Source of the DNA: Isoetes taiwanensis
Taxonomy: Eukaryota > Streptophyta > Lycopodiopsida > Isoetales > Isoetaceae
Assembly: GCA_021234155.1 (NCBI GenBank)
Contig: JAJEKV010000059.1
Span: 4,090,571 to 4,154,570 of the forward strand
Direction of reading: 5' to 3'
Length of the DNA: 64,000 nucleotides
The notes beneath the pieces are model-generated. The model ran no database searches. It saw nothing but the letters and a program-made list of their open reading frames with translations, and was not told the DNA's origin. The stretch's first letter is position 1; every line of letters begins with the position of its first letter. This document shows positions 47,742 through 57,316 of the stretch, piece by piece. The position numbers and the translations under genes are program-made.

Positions 47742-49029
47742 TCACAGAGCTTCACTACTTCAACTTCGTTTCCTCGGTATAAATTTATCGGCATCGTCGG
47801 TTGGAACTTCAACTAAGCGCATGATTTCGTGGATGTATTATCATTTGTAATACCATATGATGCAAAAACAATAATTTTTCATTCAAGCGGTTTGTTCAAC
47901 TGTCTCCCAATGTCTTTTAAGGTCAATTAGGATGTTTAGCCAAAATGGTTGTGAAATAACAAATTTTTGTCTTCTATAGCACCCAATATAAACGTTCTAA
48001 GGGATAAGATACAAAAGCGTCTAATTTTTTCATATGAGTTTGCCCCATAATAAATCTTTGGCTTTCGTAGTGGTCCTTTTTCCCTCTAAAATGAGATATT
48101 TTTCTTTGTTGTTCTTCTCCTTAATGTTAAGTCTTCCTAAAATGTCTGTTTTCATGAGCAGTTTTATAAATCTTTAGACACAAGATAGTAAAAGAGTCCT
48201 TTTTAGGGGTATTTTAGAATTTTGTAAATTTTTAGAAGGAATCTTTCAAACGCACTTCTTAAATAAGTGCGTTTCATTTTAAACCTTGTTCATTGTTGAG
48301 CGTGCATTACTGAAATATCTAAGAGAGGTGAAGAAGTTAAAAGTCGAAAATATGGATGAAGTCAGACAGTTTCATCCCATATTCACAGAGAACCTCATGC
48401 TAATGTTTGCAAACAATGTCAGTGATTGGACAGAGAGTCGAAAAGAAGCTGAGAAGGAAAATCTTCCAGAGACTCTAATTATAAAAGTTAACGAATACCT
48501 CCGTGGACCAGTTGAAGAGGGTTCGAAGGCTTTCAAATGCCTGACTGTCAGTCCACTGGGGATGTGTGTTAATGTCATGAATACGTCAGCACGTCTTGTT
48601 GGATGTGACTTTAGGAACCTTAAGAAATGGTCGGTAGAGGAGTATCAGAAATTCATGGATCAGATTAGTATCCTAACGGACCAGCAGTTATATTGGATAA
48701 CGATATTCATCAGCCCAGAGCATTTGAATGAGTGCTTGGCTGCAATGAAAACAATAGATGGTGGTAGTCGGGTGTGGATTAGAGCCTACCAGGATCCAAA
48801 AGCAAAGTCGGGGTCAACCTCTAGAGTTCGTGAGCTTCAGAGTCTTGTCTTGGTCATGTACGTGGCCCGAGACCAAGTGGCAACTCCTGCACTGGATGAC
48901 TTGAATGTATGCTTTATAGACAGTGACCATCCACAACAACATTGAAATTTCCCAAAGATCTTAAAGAGGCAGAGGACATCGAGAAAACTTACCGTGACGC
49001 TTGAGTGCTTTTGTGGGTAATATTCTTTG

Positions 49030-49051
49030 AAATAGGGCGATCACCCAATTT
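49030..49051. repeat. Motif-2 palindrome in an intron of element B
   Basis: AAATAGGGCGATCACCCAAT-type unit between a gtaata donor (near 49018) and the TTTCTTTTTCAG acceptor ending near 49088. It is the only notable sequence in this 70-bp intron. Confidence 0.8.
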
Positions 49052-49981
49052 ATGTGTTGCTTTTCTTTGAAATAGTTTCTTTTTCAGCAGTATTGGTTAA
49101 TATCGTCCACAGGGTGATAAGAGTGCAAAGCGGTGGAGTGCGGACCCCTCGTTCCGAATCAACTACAAGCCAAGACTTGCACGTATTTGGTGCGCAAACT
49201 AATGATGGAGAGTTGCAGCGTTCTTGATTTCTTTTCTGGAGGTTCATTCGTGCAGCACCATGCGAAGGATACAAAGCAACTTTTTTGAGATGAACGAGAA
49301 CCTGTAGCTCAAGCTAGTGCAGATCTTCGATCAACTAGAAATAATGTTGGACGAAAAGAAATCATTGGCCCGCAGGAGGCAGAAAATTGCAGAGGGCAAG
49401 AAGAAGAAATCTGGTTCCAAGCCATGCGGTTACAAAAATCACCGCCTGTCGGCAAATCCATTCTCTCTTTCGATACGGTTCGGGAGGCGCAATCCCTTGC
49501 AGAGCAAATAAAGAAGGCTGCAGGATTAAGAAGTAAGGATATATCCATCTTAGAATGAAAAAGATAAAATTAATATGTTGGCGGGGAACCCAAGTGGTGA
49601 ACACTCGGGATGTCATTGGCGGTGAGTTCGAAATTCAATGAGATAGTGGACAATGATCGTGAGGAATCCTTCATCAAGGACACACCTCAAAGTCAACAGG
49701 ACGAAGAGCCAGATAAAGCACGAGAGCATGAGGAAGAACAAAGGCAGGTAGACAATACAGACAGAATATCCGATGTGGAGAAGGAGACCGGTGAGGTAGA
49801 CAGAGGTGAGGGAGAGACAGGTGAAGAAGGTGGCTCACTGAGCAATGAAGAATTCATTAACATGATGGAAGCTATAAAGCAAGCTGCCCAAATAACAACA
49901 AGATCAACATAATGACGTCGACAACACTGAAGAGAACCCCCCAGACCCGTGAACAAAGGTTGGAGTTTCGGAGAGTTGCTG

Positions 49982-50242
49982 AAATTGGGCGCCCGCCCAA
50001 TTTCAGCAGTCACATCTGTCGAATCAATATTATATCATGTAATTTTGTATCTAAGATCAAACATGTAATCTTGTATCTGTGACAATTTTGAAATCATGAA
50101 ATACAAATTTTTCTTGTGATGCTGTTCATTCTATTGGATTTAATTGGTTGTATACTAATAGAACGTCTGAGATAATTGGGCGGGTGCCCAATTTTCCTGC
50201 GCTAGAAGAGTCCCGCATAGAAATTGGGCGGGCGCCCAATTT
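49982..50242. repeat. Motif-2 palindromes downstream of the element B gene
   Basis: Three copies at 49982-50003, 50173-50194 and 50221-50242. The first follows the stop codon of the methyltransferase gene by 70 bp; the copy in B' has one at the same place. Confidence 0.9.
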
Positions 50243-50449
50243 GAACCCTGGGGTGGGCGGTAGCAACCAGTGCCAGCAGTTGAACGTGAAGTGGTGGAAG
50301 TGCAGAAAAAGTGGAGGTCGAAGAGCACAACTTTATAAATTACTCAGGTTCGATACATGAAATAATATTCACTATGCTTATACATCCTTACATATTTCAG
50401 AATTGCTTATATCATTATATCCTTAACAGGTACACAAGTCATCACTGTT

Positions 50450-50692
50450 TCACTCATCATCAACACCTGCTGAGGTGATGGCATTCAGCTCATAGATCTC
50501 CTGATCAGGATGCCAAATAAGGTGGATCACAACACGAGTGAGCTCGGGGCAACGAATCTCAGGACCACGAGCTTTGGATTCTAGCCAGGGATCAAGCTTG
50601 ACACCCTTTCTCAAGCATTCATCAAGATCAAGGTAGCTCATGGAGCACTTGATGGTTTGGATGTGCTCAGGACGAGGAGGCAAGGAAGCCAT
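50450..50692 (-). CDS. Small paralogous ORF P1, unknown function
   Basis: I do not recognise the family. The likely start is the methionine at 50692 (MASLPPRPEHIQTIKC) because a TATAAAAG box lies at about 50731-50738, too near the upstream ATG at 50719. Shared features with P2 and P3, in order: proline-rich start ending 'PE/PER', a 'C.M...' segment, a 'DPW'-like motif (KLDPWLESKARG), then VVIHLIWHPDQEIYELNAIT. About 81 residues, single exon. It lies between motif-2 palindromes. Confidence 0.55.
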   Translation of the reverse strand: MASLPPRPEHIQTIKCSMSYLDLDECLRKGVKLDPWLESKARGPEIRCPELTRVVIHLIWHPDQEIYELNAITSAGVDDE

Positions 50693-50834
50693 GGGAGATG
50701 AATGACCCTTACCAACCATTTGGAGCTACTTTTATAGTGAAGTAAAATTATAGATGTCAATTATTGGTGTAGATTGTACTGCCATTATTGAGCATGTACA
50801 AGTATCATGTACAATTATCATGTACACGTACGAG

Positions 50835-50935
50835 AAATTGGGCGGCCGCCCATTTTCAAGCGGAGCCATTCACTTCGGATTTTTGAGGACAATTTGGAAT
50901 AAAGCATTCCAACCCAAATTGGGCGCCCAATTCGA
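50835..50935. repeat. Motif-2 palindromes between P1 and P2
   Basis: Copies at 50835-50856 (centre GCCG) and 50915-50935, the second shortened at the centre. Confidence 0.8.
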
Positions 50936-51086
50936 AAGGGAATGGATATCAATATTGTTTCACAGGAGTCATATACAAGACAAGTTGGACTAATAGTTTA
51001 TCTCAGAGAACTGTGTATTACAAAAGCATGTGTGATTGCGTTGGATAATAACACAATCTGATTACAACAAGATGACAAGTATTGAT

Positions 51087-51335
51087 CTAGGGGGACTCTT
51101 CTGAGTCATTGTCACCAGCCACCCCAGTGATCTTTTCTATCATGTACATTTGATGCTCTCTATTCCATATCAGATGGATGATAACATCGAAGGGATCGGG
51201 ATAATGGCGAGGATTGAGAGCGACAGTGGTCATCCAATCTTCCATGGGTATTTCTCGCTCGCGGCACTGCTTGAAGTTTTCGTGATTCATCTTGCAGGTA
51301 ATGAAATCACGTTCAGGACCAGAATGAGACCACAT
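51087..51335 (-). CDS. Small paralogous ORF P2, unknown function
   Basis: A paralogue of P1 and P3: MWSHSGPERDFITCKMNHEN, MEDWMTTVALNPRHYPDPF, VIIHLIWNREHQMYMIEKIT, then an acidic end. It starts at the ATG at 51335; a TATAAATA box lies about 50 bp upstream (near 51388). About 82 residues, single exon. Confidence 0.55.
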   Translation of the reverse strand: MWSHSGPERDFITCKMNHENFKQCREREIPMEDWMTTVALNPRHYPDPFDVIIHLIWNREHQMYMIEKITGVAGDNDSEESP

Positions 51336-51538
51336 GGCTTGACGAAGGCCAGATTTGATGGACAAAATTGGTTTGATATATATTTATACCCACCAAAATT
51401 ATTGATGATATTGTACACAAAAATTATTGGATATACATACTACTCGTATATACACCCAATAATGTTGCTACAGTGGTCATCAATAATTCCATGGCTATAA
51501 GTATAGCCGCATTCGAGTGCATAGCACATTCCTTTGCT

Positions 51539-51796
51539 ATGTCTCGCCGTCTTCTTCAGAGGCCGCAATTGCCTCCACCTCCAGAGCATCTCGACACCCT
51601 CACTTGCCTTATGACTTTCGACGATCTTCATGCATGCATCTTCAAAGGGATCACCCTTGATCCCTGGCTGCATAGTATAGCTACTGGCCGACCGAAAGAC
51701 TCCCCCGGCGAGTACCATGTTACTATCCATATTTTTTTTGTTCCGGAGCGCGACGCTTATGAGATTGATAAAATCACCAATAATTACAATCTATGA
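51539..51796 (+). CDS. Small paralogous ORF P3, unknown function
   Basis: A paralogue on the other strand: MSRRLLQRPQLPPPPEHLDT, CLMTFDDLHACIFKG, ITLDPWLHSIATGRP, HVTIHIFFVPERDAYEIDKI. A TATAAGTATAG box at about 51496-51506 favours the ATG at 51539 over earlier in-frame ones. Same strand arrangement and box type as the plus gene of element B. 85 residues. Confidence 0.55.
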   Translation: MSRRLLQRPQLPPPPEHLDTLTCLMTFDDLHACIFKGITLDPWLHSIATGRPKDSPGEYHVTIHIFFVPERDAYEIDKITNNYNL

Positions 51797-51948
51797 GCCA
51801 TGTATTCATAAGTTCATGAGAATTTATATCTGATATAACTGTATTATGTAGCATTCACACGTGATCTTATAGTGTTCAATTACTTTTATTTGTGTTGGAT
51901 TAATTATATTTGTGACAGTCTGTATTTCCATTTTCTCGCAACTCCAAC

Positions 51949-52028
51949 GAAATTGGGCGGTCCTTTGGAGGCATCTAGGAAACTTTGTTCAGACGACTGC
52001 CAGGGCAAATTGGGCGGGCGCCCAATTT
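51949..52028. repeat. Motif-2 half site and palindrome after P3
   Basis: An AAATTGGGCGG half site lies near 51949 and a full copy at 52007-52028. This is the last motif-2 copy before the B' region at 60.8 kb. Confidence 0.85.
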
Positions 52029-52221
52029 GCACACAACAAATTGGTGTCTTGAAATTGTGGGTTATGCTCCTTCATAAAAATAGATAGAACCAGTTCCATT
52101 CAAATAGAAATGCAGCACATAGATGGGGTACACATATTATAAAACCAATGAACATTATGCCTCGACGTAGATAGTTCGACACAAACAGAATAAAGAGTAG
52201 AAAATATCAGGGAGCCAGGTT

Positions 52222-52728
52222 TCAGTCAATGCCTAGTTCTACCTGAATAAGATCACCCAGATCGAACTCATCAATGTAATTTCTGCTATACATATCCAGC
52301 CAGTCATCCAATTCAAGGATCGAGTGAGGAGTGTTGACAATGAGCTTGGTTACCAAAGCTTCATGCTGCCTTTTTTCCTTCTTATAAAGCTTCGTAAATA
52401 ATGGTCTGAATGTGTTGTGCAGCCAAACATCCTCTAATTTGAGTAGCCTCTTCAGGGCCTCTCCCCTGTAAACATGTCGTTTCAATTATATCAGGCAAGC
52501 TTCCAGCTCCACCCTACTGAGTTGATCATTGCTTTCCTTTAACAACCCTTCCCCACGGAGGAGCTTCATGACCTGCCCACTGATTTCCTTTCTTTCATTC
52601 TGGTTTATCTCATTACGCACCTCAACACGCAAGAATCGATTCGCGTGGGCTAAAATTGGCTCACTAATATGGGACTGCATTTCAGTCATTGTGAGTCCAT
52701 ACCGGCATCTCGTTTCAACCATTCTCAC
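52222..52728 (-). CDS. Two-part ORF, unknown function, possibly part of element B
   Basis: Minus-strand 52486-52728 reads MVETRCRYGLTMTEMQSHIS and then a charged helical segment (RNEINQNERKEISGQVMKLL). 52222-52470, entered from a TTTACAG acceptor, reads GEALKRLLKLEDVWLHNTF, KKEKRQHEALVTKLIVNTPH and an acidic end. I do not recognise it. No clear donor joins the two. It follows the P1-P3 group, with a motif-2 copy just before it. Confidence 0.35.
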
Positions 52729-52749
52729 TGCTTCGTTCTGAATCTATGC

Positions 52750-53955
52750 TGCACAGATTTGCAAAACAAAGCTTGACTAGCAACACCTCTTGTACAGAAG
52801 GCGCTTTTCCGTGACCCCGAGGGCTTAATAGAAACAACACCTGCCATCTCACCTACCTGCACGTTTCTCGGAAATTTACATCATTCTATTAAAAAAAACC
52901 ATAATATTCCAGAAATTTGCGGCAACTTCGGAGGCGTATGGACTCAGGGAAAGTCCATATATAATGAAACAGTGCTTTATAATGCTCTTAAACTTATTCC
53001 AACTGATCTCTTTTCAAGTTCAAAGAAATGTTGGACAAACAGAAGGGACAAAATTTGAATATCCAGACCAATCCGAATGTTACGAATGCTCTATTCTTCC
53101 CTGCAAAACTCATCAACTTATTAGAAAGTAAAGCACCACAGGGTACTCGTTTTACCACCCAACCGGACCAACTAGAAGAGATATCACCAAGTCAAGCTAC
53201 TCCGCAAGACTGTATAAGAACAAACTCTTTCTAGCCACCAACCACTGGTGTTACATGAACTCCTTCTAATGATATGATCAAGCAAGGAACAAGAGAAGAT
53301 CCTAGAAGGTAAGGCTAGGCTCATCATCAACATAGGAAGAAGCAGATCTAGCTGTGCAGTCAACTCAGACCCCTATGCACCTTTCTAGGCATAACTTTCA
53401 AACCGTAAGGAATCTATGGACAACCAAGCCCAATCTGGAAACTAGACTTCAAGAGCTTTCCAATAAGGTAAGGATCGCCGATTTCTGTGTTGTGGTTGCG
53501 GAGATATCACATCTCAAAGTTGTCCTTCTATTTATAGGCAACAATACCTTTTTTTGCCTTTTTGCCTCTAAATAAAGGTCAAGGTTTATTTTTAGCTCTC
53601 TCTTTGATAATAGCAAGGCTTAGACATACTGGATGACTTTCTTACTTGATCATATCAATAAATATTGTTCCATGCAAGGCCACTCCCCCGAGCACCATTA
53701 TTAGTTATTAACCTTAAACCATATCACCGAACATCTATGCTACCTTCACAAAAAACTAATTTGTGGAATTGTCGCAATAATGGCTCAAGAGCCATTATAG
53801 ATCCATCAAAGAATTTTCCACATTTTCACGCTGTTCAATCTTCAAATTGCACTAATACCGAGGTTGAGCAGTAGCAAACTTAGGCAATCAGGTTTAGGAT
53901 ATAGAAAAACACAAATGCTTCACTAATGACACATCTACTTATGATATAGTGGTTA
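52750..53955. other. No gene seen
   Basis: Short open frames at 53028-53234 and 53354-53575 have no recognisable motif. This stretch probably contains the right end of element B, but I could not find terminal repeats. Confidence 0.4.
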
Positions 53956-54489
53956 CATCACATCAAAAACGATGCCCAAATCCTCCTTAAAATCCCCCAT
54001 GAAAACCCCCTCAAAATCCCCATTTTCGTGGAATGGACATGATTTTAAAAAATGGGGTATTTGGTCACAATCCCCCGTTGTGATTTTGTAGATTAATATG
54101 CTCTTATTTGAATTTTTTTCTATATCCCCCATTGTCATATGCAATGTTCATACCTCTTTTTCTCACAACTAATGTTCATAACCCCTTTTTCTTACAACTA
54201 ATCTTCATACCCCTTTCTATCTACAATCCCCCTTCGTGATTTTATAGTTTAATATCCCCTTACTTGAAATTTTTTTATTTATATCCCATTTCAACATATG
54301 CAATATATGTACCCCATTTCTTGCAACCAATGTTCATATCCTTTTTCTCAATAATCCCCCTTTTGTGATTTTGTAGTTTAATATCCTATTACTCCGTTCA
54401 TACCCCTCTTCTAAATAATAACCCTTTTGTGATCTTGTAATTTAATATTCCCTTAGTCATTTAATACCCCCACCACCCTTTGGGATCTT

Positions 54490-55012
54490 TGCCATCGGGT
54501 TGCGGTGGCGGGTTGGAAAACACTATATGCCATGCGAACAAATGAGCCACAAGGCAGAGTTGTATGCACGGGGCCCCCGATCACACTTATTTCGGCCTTG
54601 GTCGAGCCGGTCCTCTTGTATGGGGCGAAGTGTGGGGATGGGATATCTCTCAACACACGGAATGACCTCGGCGGTGCGAGAAAGCCTTCTTGGCGGGCCC
54701 TTGGGGTAAAGTCCACAGTTCCATACCAGATCCTACTCCAGGAGACAGGTTTTTTACCCCTTCAACGGGCTGCATTGGAGCGCCATATTATTTACTTCCA
54801 GAAGGTGGTCGCTATGGGTGATACACGTTTGCCCAACCTTGCTTTGGCCATAGCGATGGGTCCCCAATGCCTCAAACCTTTTGGAAGGACAAGCAAGCTC
54901 AGTGGTTCTCACGTTGGGGTGTACAGGCAAACAGATGCGTACAGGTACGGACAAAAAAGGATCACAAGGCACTTAAGCTGTACCTAGATGCTGGTTATCA
55001 ATCAAAGGTATT
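54490..55012 (+). mobile_element. LINE fragment inside the CACTA-like element
   Basis: It matches the 19.5-kb LINE between about 19740 and 20265: VAGWKTLYAM, LISALVEPVLLYGAKCG, FLPLQRAALERHIIYFQKVV and TKKDHKALKLYLDAG-like reading. Frameshifts are present. Confidence 0.75.
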
Positions 55013-55148
55013 GTGCAGTTAGCGAATATTTACAAGTTCTTCTACTTTCATGTATGGATAAATATGTCTGACGAATCCGGAACCTCTGCATGCTGCTACA
55101 TGCTCTTAGAATATTTAAAAATACAGGCCACAAAGCATCCATGAACAG

Positions 55149-55397
55149 TTAGCTGAATATGTTGTAGCGACATCTGTGGCTTCTTGTCTCAATGCGGAGA
55201 CGATGTGCACCTGTGCGAATGGAAGCTATAAGTCTGCACTTCTTCATGGGCAAATGGGTGTACAAGTACTGGTGTGGGCCTCTCGTGAGCCTAGGATTGA
55301 CTTGCTGCTGATAGTGTGCCAGCTTAACGTGCGTCAGAGCATCTGCATCCCAGAGCTTGCGAAGAAATGTGCATATATCTGCCTGATAATCCATCAA
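55149..55397 (-). mobile_element. Inverted continuation of the same LINE
   Basis: On the minus strand it reads NPRLTRGPHQYLYTHLPMKK and LIASIRTGAHRLRI, corresponding to 20265-20440 of the 19.5-kb copy. It is therefore the next segment of the LINE, but in inverted orientation and separated by 137 bp. Confidence 0.75.
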
Positions 55398-55409
55398 TTG
55401 AACTTTATG

Positions 55410-56400
55410 TACCTAACTACCACCCTCGGCAAAAAACATGAACTTCTCTATAGTAGTAGTGAACATATCTCAATTCTTGAAAATGTTCATTTACTTGGGG
55501 GACAGATTTAACCTTCACCTCTGCAGTTAGATTACGAAATTTCAATTCAGCTAGAGGCAAAACATTATCATTTGCTTGAGCGTATACCTGTAATCCAATG
55601 TCCCGTAATTGAAGATAAATGGTGGCAATAGCCTGCAAAATCAAATATGTATCATTAAACTGTGATAAAATAACAATGCACATGTCATAGTTATATAGTC
55701 ATTAAGAATAAGCATTCAGACTTCAGTTGGTTGTTTGTCTATTAGGGCATTTTAGATAGGATTTGAACATGATGAACTTAATGTATAATGAAGATGACCA
55801 AGGACTAAAAACCTTTGCGAATTGATGCCTTGCCTTGTTGCTCAACCAGGCATGTTAATAGAACCCAAATGTGGCATGCTACTGTGCCGGAATTGAACAA
55901 ATTGGATTCTTGAATCTCGTACATCTATCTCATATTACTGAACCACCCAACCTAGAGGGTTGCAAGCCGCAGCAACTGATCTCCATATGCAATTTTGCAC
56001 AGAAAAGTGCAACCATTTTTTTGTTATTATTGGCCTTTATTATTTGGCAGGAAAGGAATCGAAGCAACTTTATACTCATCTAAAAAATATCTTGAAAATG
56101 TACACTGCAACAAAGAATGCTATCTTGCCCTAAAACAAAACCGCCTTTTCCTACACGCATATACTTCCATTCTGACCTGCGTATGCAGATGCAGCAGAAA
56201 CCAACAAGGGAAGAAGTTTGAGCATGTATATTATCTTCTGAGAGAAAAAATTCTGGCCGGAAATTCAACTTCAATATCCCTTGAACTTGCAAGATGAGTT
56301 GAACAGCTAAAACTGATGAAAAACGTCTGAACAAACCTAGAACAAGCATCGAGATAGCTATTTAAACATGCATGGGTTGGCATTGGCCTCTCAACTTGAT
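55410..56400. other. Fragments of uncertain origin
   Basis: On the minus strand, 55417-55683 is open and reads YLQLRDIGLQVYAQANDNVL, PLAELKFRNLTAEVKVKSVP; it looks like real coding sequence but I do not recognise it. It may be a captured host exon. On the plus strand near 56020-56075, LLLAFIIWQERNRSNF resembles the 'IWxERNRR' end of LINE zinc-finger regions. Confidence 0.3.
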
Positions 56401-57316
56401 TATGGTGGATTAATATGCAGTAAAAGCATGGCCTTTGCTCCTATGACCTTTGAGGCAATGGATCTGCAGCTCTGTCGACCGATCTGCTCCTAAGGTTCGC
56501 CATTTTTAGGCCAACAACCATTTTTTATAGTAGAAACAACTACCAGCATGTTTTCGACCAGACAGATTGCTACATGCGGTATCTCACTTCATTTCTCCGC
56601 ATCCCCTATTCTTAATTTTGTATAGAAAATCCCCATGTTCTAAATTGCAATCCCCTGTTACTTCCTTAGTACCCCTATCATAAAACTAGATCCCCTTCTC
56701 CTTGACAAATTATCCTTTGCGCGTCAATCCCCCATTTCCAAAAGGGGGTATTTTAAGGAGGATCTGGCCATCATTTTTAGTGTGCATCACCTTACACTTG
56801 ATATGTCATAACGTTTTCATTGCAAGGTCAATTTATCTTTCATGATTGATAAGATTAACTAACCTATGGGCATTGCTATATGAACACCTGCATTTATAGG
56901 CCCTGTTATGCACACTTATACTGCAATCTTTTGTCCTTTGACTGCAATCTTTTGTCCTCTGCGGCATGTATTACAATAACAGAAGAGAGTGTTCAATTTG
57001 CTAGTACGGTCCAAAGTCCGTAGTATGCATGCTTGTAAGAATTCTTTGGAGTTTATTACGATGCTCGAACCTTGTTAATAAAGTGCTTGGGATTTTGCTA
57101 TTGAAACGACAACAATCTTAAACTTATTGCATGTTACCATATAGATGCAGAGCAAACATTTGGAACAGCTTAGTCAAGTGAAGAACAAAGGGTAATCATC
57201 TACATGTTTTTTGGAATATAAAATACAAAACCTATCATGCATGAGTGATTGAATCTTTGAAATTTTTATGAGTTTACAAGTGTATGAAGCTATGATATAT
57301 CCTATTCCTTGTCTTC

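Larger units (their letters stand above)
46036..48290. mobile_element. Nested 2.25-kb DNA transposon with TIRs, inserted in the element B coding region
   Basis: Both ends carry AACAA(A/G)G followed by TTTAAAATGAAACGCACTT, in inverted orientation (left 46036-46070, right about 48255-48290). Next to the termini, GGAATCTTTGAAAGATTCC (left) and its counterpart are also inverted. CATT flanks both ends (46032-46035 and 48291-48294) as a likely 4-bp target duplication. Removing the element and one CATT restores the reading ...KIGI/VERALLKYL across the site. The element contains the motif-3 palindrome array and one ORF (47427-47741). No transposase is recognised, so it is probably non-autonomous. Confidence 0.75.
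42795..49912 (+). pseudogene. Element B: ParB-domain / methyltransferase-like gene, interrupted by a nested transposon
   Basis: Exon 1 is 42795-42825 (MESRPTKGGK, then gtaatg). Exon 2 begins at 43840 after a CAG acceptor. Coding continues with stops and shifts: TCR-type block (43870-44109), DVIDGFNIVRQWILDHKQTR and a Lys/Ser-rich linker (44151-44940), then a ParB-like domain in another frame: VISAEHVDTLYESF, AGVIPFD, FWIVNGNHTTAVAQ (44966-45446). It ends at a gtgagt donor. After an intron, 45690-46035 continues to the transposon insertion, and coding resumes at 48291 (VERALLKYLREVKKLK). It runs to 48945, then, after an intron ending at 49088, gives VRKLMMESCSVLDFFSGGSF, the AdoMet glycine motif, with a one-base shift. 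An acidic C-terminus (49612-49912) follows. No DPPY/DLPYG motif is seen, unlike element A. Introns carry motif 2. Confidence 0.7.
53961..56782. mobile_element. CACTA-like non-autonomous element with subterminal repeats
   Basis: The right end, read outward-in, is CACTAAAAATGATGGCC then AGATCCTCCTTAAAA. The left end reads CATCAAAAACGATGCCC then AAATCCTCCTTAAAA. They form an imperfect inverted pair of about 37 bp. Inside the left end (54000-54480) and right end (56600-56760) are many short CCCC-containing direct repeats, such as AATCCCCCTTNGTGATTTTGTAG, like the subterminal repeats of CACTA elements. Flanking triplets are tca and tgc, so a 3-bp duplication is not confirmed. No transposase was recognised. 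LINE fragments lie inside. Confidence 0.5.

Noticed and set aside
49317-49616. ORFs on both strands downstream of the FSGG exon of element B
   Set aside because: Comparison with B' shows they are frame-shifted remains of the methyltransferase C-terminus.
39121-52728. Endogenous giant DNA virus island (short genes on both strands with palindromes between them)
   Set aside because: No capsid, polymerase or other hallmark viral gene is visible, and the main genes contain spliceosomal introns. A transposon-type element explains the content better.
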